A DNA stretch of 64,000 nucleotides from CFX2 sp014338005. GTDB lineage: Bacteria; Chloroflexota; Anaerolineae; Aggregatilineales; Phototrophicaceae. Shown piece after piece: positions 41,538-49,216 of the stretch. Numbering within the stretch: the stretch's first letter is position 1; every line of letters starts with the position of its first letter. Under the pieces are notes generated by a model. The model was given only the letters and a program-made list of their open reading frames with translations, searched no databases and was not told where the DNA came from. Location of the stretch: positions 29,959 through 93,958 of the forward strand of contig SZPE01000005.1 of NCBI GenBank assembly GCA_030263555.1. Direction: 5' to 3'. Made by a program: the position numbers and the translations under genes.

Positions 41538-43240
41538 GACTGCTGCTTCTCCCCCGGTTTCGGACGGCGGAGCATGTTGTGCAAGTCCGCGCCTGCCGGC
41601 ACCATTGGATACACGATTTCTTCCTTCTCGATGACGTACTCAATCAGCACGGTGGTTTCGTGGCTGCGCGCAAAATTCACCGATTCTTCGATCTGGTCAC
41701 GGCTGGTGACGCGCATGGCCGGAATACCGAACGCCTCGGCCAGCTTGACAAAATCCGGGCTGTACATCGGCGTAGCCTGGTAGCGTTCCTCGTAGAAAAA
41801 TTCCTGCCATTGGCGTACCATGCCCAGGAAAGCGTTGTTGAGGATGGCGATATTCACCTTCACGCCTTCCTGCATGGCCGTCGCCAGTTCACACATGGTC
41901 ATCTGGAAACCGCCGTCCCCGACGATGGCCCACACTTCTTCATCCGGCTTGCCGAACTTCGCGCCGATTGCCGCCGGCAGGCCAAAACCCATCGTCCCCA
42001 GGCCGCCGCTGGTCAGCAGGGTCGCCGGGCGCTGGTGCGGGTAATACTGCGCCTCCAGCATCTGGTGCTGGCCTACGTCCGTGACCGTAACCGCGTCGCC
42101 GCCGGTATATTTCCACAGATCGTTAATCACCTGCGCGCCGAACAGCTTGCCTTCGCTTTCATAGTGCAGGATGTCACGCTCGTCACCGTCTTCCTGCCAG
42201 TCCCGAATCTGCGTGATCCATTCGGGATGCTGCTTGGACGGCACATGCGGCAGCATCTGCGCCAGTACCGTTCGCACGTCGCCGGCAATGCCGACATCCA
42301 CTTTGACATTTTTATTGATTTCCGAGGGATCAATATCCACGTGGATTTTGCGCGAGTTCGGGGAATAGGTCTTGAGGTTCCCGGTCACGCGGTCATCAAA
42401 ACGCATCCCCAGGGCGATCAGCAGGTCGGCTTCCTGGATGGCATAGTTGCAGGCCGCCGCGCCGTGCATCCCCATCATGCCCACGCACAGCGGGTGATTT
42501 TCCGGCATCGCGCCCTTACCCAGCAGCGTCAGCGTCACCGGAATTTGCGCCCGTTCCGAAAGTTCACGCAGTTCGTTCGACGCCCCCGACATAAGGATGC
42601 CGTGTCCGGCCAGAATGACCGGCTTTTTGGCCTTCCGGATCAGCTCCAGTGCGGCGGCCAGTTGGTCGGCGTCAGCGGCGCTGGGCGGGCGATACCCCGG
42701 CAGACGAATCGGCCCTTCGGGATATTCAAATTCGATTTTTTCGTTCTGAACGTCTTTCGGAATATCCACCAGCACCGGGCCGGGGCGTCCCGTCCGCGCG
42801 ATGTGAAAGGCTTCCCGAATGGTGTAGGCCAGCTCGCGCACGTCGTTCACCAGATAGTTGTGTTTGGTGATCGGCAGGGTAATGCCCGTGATGTCAATTT
42901 CCTGGAAGGCATCCGAACCGATTGCCCCACGCGGCACCTGCCCGGTGATGCAGACGATGGGCGACGAATCCATCATGGCCGTTCCAATGCCCGTGACCAG
43001 ATTGGTCGCGCCGGGGCCGCTGGTTGCAATCGCCACGCCAACCCTGCCGGTTGCCCGCGCATAACCGTCGGCCATATGCGCCGCGCCCTGCTCGTGACGA
43101 ACCAGCACATGGCGAATTTGCGGGTATTTGGTCATGGCATCATAGGTGGGCAGAATCGCCCCACCCGGATAGCCGAACATGACCTCCACACCCTCTCGTA
43201 ACAAACACTCCATCACAATTTCCGCGCCAGTTAGCAACAT
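41534..43240 (-). CDS. ilvB: Acetolactate synthase large subunit
   Basis: The ThDP enzyme makes acetolactate or acetohydroxybutyrate. The 568-residue product has G-G-A-I-L-P near the start, R-H-E-Q-G-A-A-H-M-A-D-G-Y-A-R (the catalytic Glu), and the ThDP motif G-D-G-G-F-Q...N-N near the C-terminus. RBS AAGGAG precedes the ATG. It lies 16 bases downstream of ilvE. Confidence 0.97.
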   Translation of the reverse strand: MLLTGAEIVMECLLREGVEVMFGYPGGAILPTYDAMTKYPQIRHVLVRHEQGAAHMADGYARATGRVGVAIATSGPGATNLVTGIGTAMMDSSPIVCITGQVPRGAIGSDAFQEIDITGITLPITKHNYLVNDVRELAYTIREAFHIARTGRPGPVLVDIPKDVQNEKIEFEYPEGPIRLPGYRPPSAADADQLAAALELIRKAKKPVILAGHGILMSGASNELRELSERAQIPVTLTLLGKGAMPENHPLCVGMMGMHGAAACNYAIQEADLLIALGMRFDDRVTGNLKTYSPNSRKIHVDIDPSEINKNVKVDVGIAGDVRTVLAQMLPHVPSKQHPEWITQIRDWQEDGDERDILHYESEGKLFGAQVINDLWKYTGGDAVTVTDVGQHQMLEAQYYPHQRPATLLTSGGLGTMGFGLPAAIGAKFGKPDEEVWAIVGDGGFQMTMCELATAMQEGVKVNIAILNNAFLGMVRQWQEFFYEERYQATPMYSPDFVKLAEAFGIPAMRVTSRDQIEESVNFARSHETTVLIEYVIEKEEIVYPMVPAGADLHNMLRRPKPGEKQQS

Positions 43241-43256
43241 AGACTGCTCCTTGTTT

Positions 43257-44198
43257 TTAATCGCCGCTTTTGGCCGGTTCGGTCTGGCTTATATAGGTCA
43301 GCCAGCCGTGCCGGTCAGGCTTTTGGCCTGAAGTAATGCCGAAAAATTCCTCCTGCGCTACTCTCGTCACCGGGCCGGGTTTCCCGACGCCGACCAGGAT
43401 TCGATCTACCGAGCGCACCGGTGTGATCTCCGCCGCCGTACCGGTGAAGAAGATTTCATCCGCCATATACAGCATGTCGCGCGCGATTGGCTCAAAACGA
43501 ATCTCGTAACCCATGTCCCGCAGCAGCGTCAGCACGGCATCGCGCGTGATGCCCATCAGGATGGACGACCACGCCCCCGGCGTGTACACCACCCCGTCCA
43601 GCACGACAAAAATATTCTCGCCCGCGCCCTCGCTGACATAACCGGTATAATCCAGCGCGATGCCCTCGGTAAAGCCGTTATCGGCAGCCTCCATCGTCAC
43701 GAACTGGCTGTTAATATACTGGCCGCCGATTTTCGCCATCGAAGCAAATGTGTCCGGGGCGATGCGCCGCCACGAACTCACCTGCACGTCTACCCCCTGT
43801 TCAATCGCCTCGCTGCCCAGGTAGCGCCCCCACTCCATCGTCAGGACGAGAACTTCCGTCGGGCATTTCCGGCCATCAACGCCCAGGCTGCCCGCGCCGC
43901 GAAATACCAGCGGGCGGATATAACAGGCTTCGTGGCCGTTGCGCCGAACCGTTTCTAAAATCACTTCGTTAAGCTCGGCTTCGCTGTACGGCACTTCGAT
44001 ACGCGCGATTTTGGCCGAATTCAGCAGCCGCCGGGTGTGCGGCTGAAGCCGAAAAACCGCCGGGCCGTCCGGCGTGGCGTAGGCGCGCACCCCTTCAAAC
44101 ACGCTCGACCCGTAATGCAGGGCGTGGGCGGTCACATGAACTGTCGCATCCTCCCAGCGGACAAACTCGCCATTTCGCCAGATCCACTCAGCAGGCAT
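43257..44198 (-). CDS. ilvE: Branched-chain amino acid aminotransferase
   Basis: IlvE carries out the final transamination to Leu, Ile and Val. The 313-residue product is a fold-type IV PLP enzyme, with A-L-H-Y-G-S-S-V-F-E-G-V-R near the start and G-G-Q-Y-I-N-S-Q in the middle. GGGAGG within the end of the preceding small gene serves as the ribosome site. Confidence 0.95.
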   Translation of the reverse strand: MPAEWIWRNGEFVRWEDATVHVTAHALHYGSSVFEGVRAYATPDGPAVFRLQPHTRRLLNSAKIARIEVPYSEAELNEVILETVRRNGHEACYIRPLVFRGAGSLGVDGRKCPTEVLVLTMEWGRYLGSEAIEQGVDVQVSSWRRIAPDTFASMAKIGGQYINSQFVTMEAADNGFTEGIALDYTGYVSEGAGENIFVVLDGVVYTPGAWSSILMGITRDAVLTLLRDMGYEIRFEPIARDMLYMADEIFFTGTAAEITPVRSVDRILVGVGKPGPVTRVAQEEFFGITSGQKPDRHGWLTYISQTEPAKSGD

Positions 44199-44200
44199 AC

Positions 44201-44440
44201 TTAATTTCCTCCCAAATAAAACGCGCTTTCCTGATAACCCTGGTTGTAAACTTCGGAAAGCGCGTCATGCGTCGGGGACTGTGTTTCGGCATCATGCCAG
44301 CATTGAAACCCATCGCCGGGCTGCGGCATGTAAGCGGCATCCACCGGATGCGACTGATAGGCCTCAGTCCAGGGACTGGTCGGGTAATCGTTCTGCTGGC
44401 GCTGGCGGATTTCTTCGGTTTTGGGCTGCGGGGACATCAT
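44201..44440 (-). CDS. Unknown 79-residue protein at the head of the ilv/leu operon
   Basis: The product is 79 residues from ATG 44440 (GTG 44443 possible). It is hydrophilic, acidic, and rich in Gln, Pro, Tyr and His, with no membrane segment. AGGAG lies 8 bases upstream. I do not recognise it. It lies between the attenuator terminator and ilvE, with a gap of 2 bases to ilvE, so its expression must follow that of the operon. Its composition (Q-S-H-P-V-D-A-A-Y, G-D-G-F-Q-C-W-H) suggests a small folded or binding protein rather than noise. Confidence 0.6.
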   Translation of the reverse strand: MMSPQPKTEEIRQRQQNDYPTSPWTEAYQSHPVDAAYMPQPGDGFQCWHDAETQSPTHDALSEVYNQGYQESAFYLGGN

Positions 44441-44471
44441 CACTCTGGCTCCTTTGACGACTCTCGAAATT

Positions 44472-44498
44472 AAAAAGCCCCCGGCTTGGGGGCTTTTT
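44472..44498 (-). terminator. Attenuator terminator of the ilv/leu operon
   Basis: A perfect 11-bp stem (44472-44482 with 44488-44498, AAAAAGCCCCC/GGGGGCTTTTT) with a 5-base loop lies between the ilv promoter and the first structural gene. CGGCTTGGG (44482-44490) is complementary to CCCAAGCCG at 44534-44542, an exclusive alternative pairing (antiterminator). It could also end read-through from argGH. Confidence 0.9.
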
Positions 44499-44542
44499 TA
44501 TCACTCATCGCTGTTTCGCGCGTTCGTTTACCACCCAAGCCG

Positions 44543-44626
44543 TTATAACCCGCCGCCAATAAGGACGAGTACGATAACAATAATAATGCTGATAAGGGTG
44601 GCGCTGCGGCCTGTACGCACGAACAC
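44543..44626 (-). CDS. ilv operon leader peptide (attenuation)
   Basis: A 27-residue ORF starting at GTG 44626 with AGGA 8 bases upstream. After a basic start it contains the ten-codon run I-I-I-V-I-V-L-V-L-I, then G-G-G-L and TAA. All three branched-chain amino acids are sampled. It lies 35 bases after the -10 element of the promoter and before the terminator at 44472-44498. The antiterminator arm starts one base after its stop codon. A ribosome that stalls in the run would free this arm, while one at the stop codon would cover it. The arrangement is that of the classical ilv/leu attenuators. Confidence 0.85.
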   Translation of the reverse strand: MFVRTGRSATLISIIIVIVLVLIGGGL

Positions 44627-44660
44627 GTTTTCAGTCCTGTTCAACCATAAACTGTTACAT

Positions 44661-44689
44661 AGCGTAACGTTCTTGACCAAAGCTGTCAA
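44661..44689 (-). promoter_or_regulatory. Promoter of the ilv/leu operon
   Basis: On the minus strand a perfect TTGACA (44689-44684), a 17-base spacer and TACGCT (44666-44661) predict a start near 44654, 28 bases before the leader peptide. Confidence 0.75.
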
Positions 44690-44764
44690 CCTTTCATCCG
44701 CAGAAAGGGTAAAGTCGCGCAAAATTCGTTTACGTTAGCCGGAAGGTTTTGTGCAGGGTGCATA

Positions 44765-46141
44765 TCAAACACGTTCGCCCAACCGCGCTTTCGCCGCCTC
44801 GATCTGCTCCAGGACGGCCTCCGGCGCAGTCCCCCCAATCGCTTTACGCCGCGCGACGGCGGCATCGAAATCAAACACCTTGACAACCTCGGCATCAAAC
44901 AGGTCAGAAAATCCCTTCAGCGTTTCCAGCGGCAGCGCCGACAGCGCAGCCTGCCGCCGGGCAGCTTCCTGAACGACCTGACCGACGATGTAATGTGCCT
45001 GGCGGAAGGGCAGCCCACGCGCCACCAGATAATCCGCCAGATCGGTCGCCAGCACATCCTCGGTCAGCGCGGCGCGCATCGCTTCCGGGTTCAGCCGCAG
45101 CGTGCTGATGACCGCCGTCACCACCGGCAGCAGCCGGTTTGCCGTGTCGAAGGCGTCAAAAACGGCTTCTTTATCTTCTTGCAGGTCTTTATTGTACGTG
45201 CTGGGCAGCCCTTTCAAAACGACCAGCAGCCCGGTCAGATCGCCGATCAGCCGACCGGCCTTGCCGCGCGCCAGTTCCATCGGGTCGGCGTTGCGTTTCT
45301 GCGGCATCAGGCTGGAGCCGGTGCTGTAACGGTCATCCAGCGTGATAAACCCAAACCGGGGATTGCTGTACAGGATGATGTCCTCGGCCAGACGGCTGAG
45401 GTGCGCGCCCATCAATGCCAGCGCGAATAAAAACTCGGCGGCAAAATCCCGGTCGCTCACAGCGTCCAGGCTGTTGGGGCTTACGTCCGCAAAACCAAGT
45501 TCCTGCGCCAGCCCCGCGCGATCTACCGCAAACGGCGTACCGGCCAGCGCGCCCGAACCCAGCGGGCAAACCGAGGCGCTGCGGCGCGTTTCGGCCAGGC
45601 GGTCGCGGTCGCGTGCCAGCATCCAAAAGAAGCTCAACAGCCAGTGAGCGGCGGTAATCGGCTGCGCGGGCTGGAGGTGCGTATAACCCGGCATCAGTGT
45701 AAAACGATGGTTTTCCGCCTGCGCGATCAACGCGGCCTGCAACCCGGCCAGCAGGCCATCCACCTCGGCGGCAGCATCCAGCACCCACAGCCGGAAATCG
45801 GTCGCTACCTGGTCGTTCCGGCTGCGCCCGGTATGTAGTTTGCCGCCCACCGCGCCGACCAGCTCCGTCAGCCGCCGCTCAACCGCTGTATGAATATCCT
45901 CATCGCCCGGTTTGATCTCAAACGTCCCACCGTCGAACTCGGCCATCACCTGTTTCAGCCCGCCGATGATGGCTTCCGCTTCCGCCGCCGTGATGATGCC
46001 GGCCTGCGCGATGGCCCGCGCGTAAGCCATGCTGCCGGTGATGTCCTGCCGGTACATTCGCCGGTCGAAACTGATGCTGTCATTCAGCGCCCGAAGCTGC
46101 GCGTCCGTCGGTTCGGAAAACCGCCCGCCCCATAAAACCAT
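44765..46141 (-). CDS. argH: Argininosuccinate lyase
   Basis: ArgH splits argininosuccinate to arginine and fumarate. The 458-residue product has the fumarase/aspartase signature G-S-S-L-M-P-Q-K-R-N-A-D (catalytic Ser loop) and the N-terminal W-G-G-R-F. It is downstream of argG by 62 bases with a hairpin in between. Both are under the arginine leader. Confidence 0.96.
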   Translation of the reverse strand: MVLWGGRFSEPTDAQLRALNDSISFDRRMYRQDITGSMAYARAIAQAGIITAAEAEAIIGGLKQVMAEFDGGTFEIKPGDEDIHTAVERRLTELVGAVGGKLHTGRSRNDQVATDFRLWVLDAAAEVDGLLAGLQAALIAQAENHRFTLMPGYTHLQPAQPITAAHWLLSFFWMLARDRDRLAETRRSASVCPLGSGALAGTPFAVDRAGLAQELGFADVSPNSLDAVSDRDFAAEFLFALALMGAHLSRLAEDIILYSNPRFGFITLDDRYSTGSSLMPQKRNADPMELARGKAGRLIGDLTGLLVVLKGLPSTYNKDLQEDKEAVFDAFDTANRLLPVVTAVISTLRLNPEAMRAALTEDVLATDLADYLVARGLPFRQAHYIVGQVVQEAARRQAALSALPLETLKGFSDLFDAEVVKVFDFDAAVARRKAIGGTAPEAVLEQIEAAKARLGERV

Positions 46142-46159
46142 GTGTCGCGCCCTTTCATG

Positions 46160-46184
46160 CGGGGCGAGCCGGCTGCCCGCCCCG
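46160..46184. repeat. Intercistronic hairpin between argG and argH
   Basis: A 7-bp stem CGGGGCG/CGCCCCG with an 11-base loop lies in the argG-argH gap. There is no T-run. Confidence 0.5.
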
Positions 46185-46203
46185 ATTATCGAATACCTGG
46201 CTG

Positions 46204-47466
46204 CTAATCCCGCTTGAACTTGCTGTAGTCCGGCGAACGGTAGCGGCTCTGGCCGCCGCCGTCAATCGCCAGCAGGGCTTCCACCTTCAGCGGCAGGCCG
46301 AACAGGTGGATGAACCCCTCGGCATCTTTCTGGTTATAAACATCCTCGCGCCCGAAGGAGGCATAATCTTCCCGGTACAGGCTGTATTCGCTCCTGCGCC
46401 CGGCGATGATGAGATTACCTTTGTACAGCTTAAGCCGCACGACACCGGTCACGTTGCGCTGCGTCACCTGGATGAAAGCATCCAGCGCCTCTCGAAGCTG
46501 GGTGTACCACAGGCCGTTGTAAACCATTTCGGCGTACTTCACCGCGATGAAGTCCTTGAAGTGCATCGTATATTTGTCCAGGCAGATGCTCTCCAATGCC
46601 TGATGCGCGCGGCGCAGCAGCGTCCCGGCGGGCGTTTCGTACACGCCCCGGCTCTTCATGCCCACCAGCCGGTTTTCCACGATGTCGGCGCGCCCGATGC
46701 CGTGCGCCCCTGCCAGCGTATTCAGGCGCTCGAACAGCTCAACCGGCGGCACAAGCTCGCCGTCTATGCTCACCGGCACGCCCTTCTCAAAACCGACCGT
46801 CACGTAGGCCGGTTCGTCGGGCGCGTCCGCCGGGTCTACCGATAGCTGGAACATATCTTTTTCCGGCTCGTTCCAGGGGTTTTCCAGCGGGCCGCCCTCA
46901 TGGCTCAGGTGGAACAGGTTACGGTCGCGGCTGTAGATGGATTTTTCGGTGGCAGCCACCGGCACGTTAAATTCCTGCGCGTAAGCCAGAGCGTCCTCCC
47001 GGCTGCGGATTTCCCACTCCCGCCAGGGCGCGATGATTTTGAGTTTGGGGTTGAGCGCCATAACGGTCAGTTCAAAACGCACCTGGTCGTTTCCTTTGCC
47101 GGTCGCGCCGTGCGCTACGGCGTCCGCGCCTTCCATCTCGGCGATGTCCACCATATGTTTGGCGATCAGCGGGCGCGCGAAGGACGTGCCAAGCAGATAT
47201 TCGCGCTCGTAAACCGCCCCGGCCTGCATGGTCGGGAACACAAAATCGCGCAAAAATTCTTCGCGCACATCACGGATATACAGCTTGCTCGCCCCGGACT
47301 TGAGCGCCTTTTCTTCCAGGCCGTCCAGTTCTTCCTGCTGTCCCAGATCGGCACAGAAACACACCACCTCGCAGCCGTAATTGTTCCGCAGCCAGGGAAC
47401 AATCACCGACGTATCCAACCCGCCGCTGTAAGCGAGAACGACTTTTTTGACCTCACCTGCTGGCAT
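46204..47466 (-). CDS. argG: Argininosuccinate synthase
   Basis: ArgG joins citrulline and aspartate with ATP. The 420-residue product shows the PP-loop A-Y-S-G-G-L-D-T-S-V at the N-terminus and A-H-G-A-T-G-K-G-N-D-Q-V-R-F. The ribosome site is GGGAGAGGTGAT, nearly complementary to the 16S end. The leader upstream contains a leader peptide and a terminator. Confidence 0.96.
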   Translation of the reverse strand: MPAGEVKKVVLAYSGGLDTSVIVPWLRNNYGCEVVCFCADLGQQEELDGLEEKALKSGASKLYIRDVREEFLRDFVFPTMQAGAVYEREYLLGTSFARPLIAKHMVDIAEMEGADAVAHGATGKGNDQVRFELTVMALNPKLKIIAPWREWEIRSREDALAYAQEFNVPVAATEKSIYSRDRNLFHLSHEGGPLENPWNEPEKDMFQLSVDPADAPDEPAYVTVGFEKGVPVSIDGELVPPVELFERLNTLAGAHGIGRADIVENRLVGMKSRGVYETPAGTLLRRAHQALESICLDKYTMHFKDFIAVKYAEMVYNGLWYTQLREALDAFIQVTQRNVTGVVRLKLYKGNLIIAGRRSEYSLYREDYASFGREDVYNQKDAEGFIHLFGLPLKVEALLAIDGGGQSRYRSPDYSKFKRD

Positions 47467-47490
47467 AAATCACCTCTCCCTTAACTAAAC

Positions 47491-47522
47491 GAAAAACCCC
47501 GAACTGCGATCAGTCCGGGGTT
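47491..47522 (-). terminator. Attenuator terminator upstream of argG
   Basis: On the minus strand, AACCCCG and CGGGGTT pair (47522-47516 with 47501-47495), with an inner ACTG/CAGT stem and a 4-base loop, followed by five T. It ends 25 bases before argG. AGTCCGG in its 5' arm (47518-47512) is complementary to CCGGACT of the leader ORF (47578-47572), a possible antiterminator. Confidence 0.8.
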
Positions 47523-47543
47523 GAATTCACGAAACCGCCTGCT

Positions 47544-47636
47544 TTAACGCTGCCCAGGCACGTCCAATCCACCGGACTCAGGACAAGTGCGGCGGCGACG
47601 GATACGGCGGGTAAGAAAATCACATCTGGCAGACAT
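47544..47636 (-). CDS. Arginine leader peptide upstream of argG
   Basis: A 30-residue ORF from ATG 47636 to TAA 47544. Residues 10-16 read R-R-I-R-R-R-R (codons CGC/CGT), with another Arg at 4 and at 30. The -10 element ends only 8 bases before the ATG, so the mRNA may be leaderless or have one or two leader bases. It is followed by an intrinsic terminator and then argG. The layout is that of an attenuator sensing Arg-tRNA(Arg). The antiterminator arm (47578-47572) lies inside the ORF about 4 codons past the last clustered Arg codon, which is less classical than in the ilv leader. Confidence 0.7.
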   Translation of the reverse strand: MSARCDFLTRRIRRRRTCPESGGLDVPGQR

Positions 47637-47644
47637 GGTGATTA

Positions 47645-47672
47645 AGCATAACGCGAGATTACGAGATGTCAA
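47645..47672 (-). promoter_or_regulatory. Promoter of the argG leader
   Basis: On the minus strand TTGACA (47672-47667), a 16-base spacer and TATGCT (47650-47645) predict a start at 47638-47636, at or next to the leader ATG. Confidence 0.7.
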
Positions 47673-47699
47673 GCGGCTGCTTAAAACAAATCGTCGCAG

Positions 47700-47729
47700 T
47701 TGTAACGATCAGGCGTTTGCCGGTAATAT
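47700..47729 (+). promoter_or_regulatory. Possible promoter of ppgK operon
   Basis: TTGTAA (47700-47705), an 18-base spacer and TAATAT (47724-47729) lie 29 bases before the ppgK start. This is a moderate match. Confidence 0.4.
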
Positions 47730-47758
47730 GGAAAGTGTTCCAGGAGGAAAAAATTACC

Positions 47759-48499
47759 ATGCAAACTTTAGGCATTGACATCGGCGGATCAGGCATTAAA
47801 GGCGCGCCGGTGGATATCGAAACTGGCAACCTGCTGGCCGAACGTTTCCGCCTGCCCACCCCACAGCCATCCATACCGGAGGATGTCGCCGAAACCGTAG
47901 CCGAAATCACCCGGCATTTTGATTGGAAAGCGCCTGTCGGCATTACTTTTCCCGCAGTGGTCAAGGATGGTGTGGTCGAAACGGCGGCCAACGTAGATCA
48001 GGCGTGGGTCGGCACGGACGCGCGCGCGCTGTTCGAGCAGAAAACCGGCTGCCCGGTGACGGTCATCAACGACGCCGACGCCGCCGGCATCGCGGAAATG
48101 ACCTTCGGGGCCGGGCGCGGCCATAACGGCCTGGTCATGATGCTGACCTTCGGCACCGGCATCGGCACATCCCTGTTCATCAACGGCCACCTGATACCCA
48201 ATACCGAACTCGGCCACCTTGAAATGCGGGGCAAGGACGCCGAAAAACGCGCCTCGGACAAAACCCGGCAGGATAAAGACCTGACCTGGGAGAAATGGGC
48301 GGAGCGCGTGGACGAGTACTTGGCCTACCTGGAATTCCTGTTTTCGCCTGATCTGTTTATCATCGGCGGCGGCGTGAGCAAAAAGGCCGAGCGGTTTCTG
48401 CCCCTGCTTAACCGGCGCGCACAGATCGTCCCGGCGGCGCTGCTCAACGATGCCGGCATCGTGGGCGCGGCAATGGCGGCGGCGCACGCGGCTAACTAG
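47759..48499 (+). CDS. ppgK: Polyphosphate glucokinase (ROK family)
   Basis: PpgK phosphorylates glucose with polyphosphate and/or ATP. The 246-residue product starts M-Q-T-L-G-I-D-I-G-G-S-G-I-K-G-A, as in other polyphosphate glucokinases. It has N-D-A-D-A-A-G (catalytic Asp) and G-T-G-I-G-T-S-L-F with T-E-L-G-H-L. The ROK zinc Cys cluster is absent, as in this subgroup. AGGAGG precedes the ATG. It heads the ppgK-rpiA-gnd-zwf-pgl operon. Confidence 0.9.
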   Translation: MQTLGIDIGGSGIKGAPVDIETGNLLAERFRLPTPQPSIPEDVAETVAEITRHFDWKAPVGITFPAVVKDGVVETAANVDQAWVGTDARALFEQKTGCPVTVINDADAAGIAEMTFGAGRGHNGLVMMLTFGTGIGTSLFINGHLIPNTELGHLEMRGKDAEKRASDKTRQDKDLTWEKWAERVDEYLAYLEFLFSPDLFIIGGGVSKKAERFLPLLNRRAQIVPAALLNDAGIVGAAMAAAHAAN

Positions 48500-48502
48500 C
48501 CT

Positions 48503-49195
48503 ATGGATACCAACCATCTCAAACAACAGGCCGCCGAATACGCGGCGCGGTTCATCGAGCCGGGCATGGTGGTGGGCCTGGGCGCGGGCAGCACCGCGAT
48601 CCTGGCCGTCCGGCACATCGGCTATTTGCTCAAAACCGGCGCCCTGCGCGACATCCTGGGTATCCCCTGCTCTACCCAGACCGAAGCCGAAGCGCGCGCC
48701 CTCGGAATCCCCCTCACGACGCTTGAAAACCACCCTATCATTGACGTGACGATTGACGGCGCGGACGAGGTAGACCCGCAGTTGGAACTGATTAAGGGCG
48801 GCGGCGGCGCACTCACACGCGAAAAAATTGTGGCGCAGGCCACCCGCCGGGAAATCATCGTCGTGGACGAAAGCAAGCTCGTGCCGGCGCTCGGCACGAC
48901 CTGGGCCGTGCCGGTGGAGGTTGTGCCGTTCGGTTATGGCTCGCAGCAGCGGTATCTGGAATCCCTCGGCGCGTCGGTCAAACTGCGCCCCGGCGACGGA
49001 CAGCCCTACCGCACCGACCAGGGAAACTTCATCCTGGACTGCGACTTCGGCCCGATTGACGACCCGGCGGCGCTCGGTGAGCGGCTTAAACAGCGCACCG
49101 GCATCGTTGAACATGGTTTGTTCATCGGCCTGGCAGCCGATGTCATTTCGGCGGGCGCAGGAGGCATACAGCACCAGACGCGAAAAAGCCCCTAG
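48503..49195 (+). CDS. rpiA: Ribose-5-phosphate isomerase A
   Basis: RpiA interconverts ribose-5-phosphate and ribulose-5-phosphate. The 230-residue product has G-L-G-A-G-S-T-A-I, D-G-A-D-E-V-D and K-G-G-G-G-A-L-T-R-E-K. It begins 3 bases after ppgK. Length and motifs are normal. Confidence 0.95.
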   Translation: MDTNHLKQQAAEYAARFIEPGMVVGLGAGSTAILAVRHIGYLLKTGALRDILGIPCSTQTEAEARALGIPLTTLENHPIIDVTIDGADEVDPQLELIKGGGGALTREKIVAQATRREIIVVDESKLVPALGTTWAVPVEVVPFGYGSQQRYLESLGASVKLRPGDGQPYRTDQGNFILDCDFGPIDDPAALGERLKQRTGIVEHGLFIGLAADVISAGAGGIQHQTRKSP

Positions 49196-49216
49196 CAAAC
49201 AGGAGAATCTAAACTT

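Noticed and set aside
44472..44498. The hairpin is only the argGH operon terminator
   Set aside because: It lies downstream of a separate strong promoter and a leader ORF, with a perfect exclusive alternative pairing. It may serve argGH as well, but this does not remove the attenuator evidence.
44500..44660. A T-box leader upstream of the ilv operon
   Set aside because: No T-box consensus (such as TGGNACCGCG) or specifier stem is visible, and a leader peptide with branched-chain codons explains the region better.
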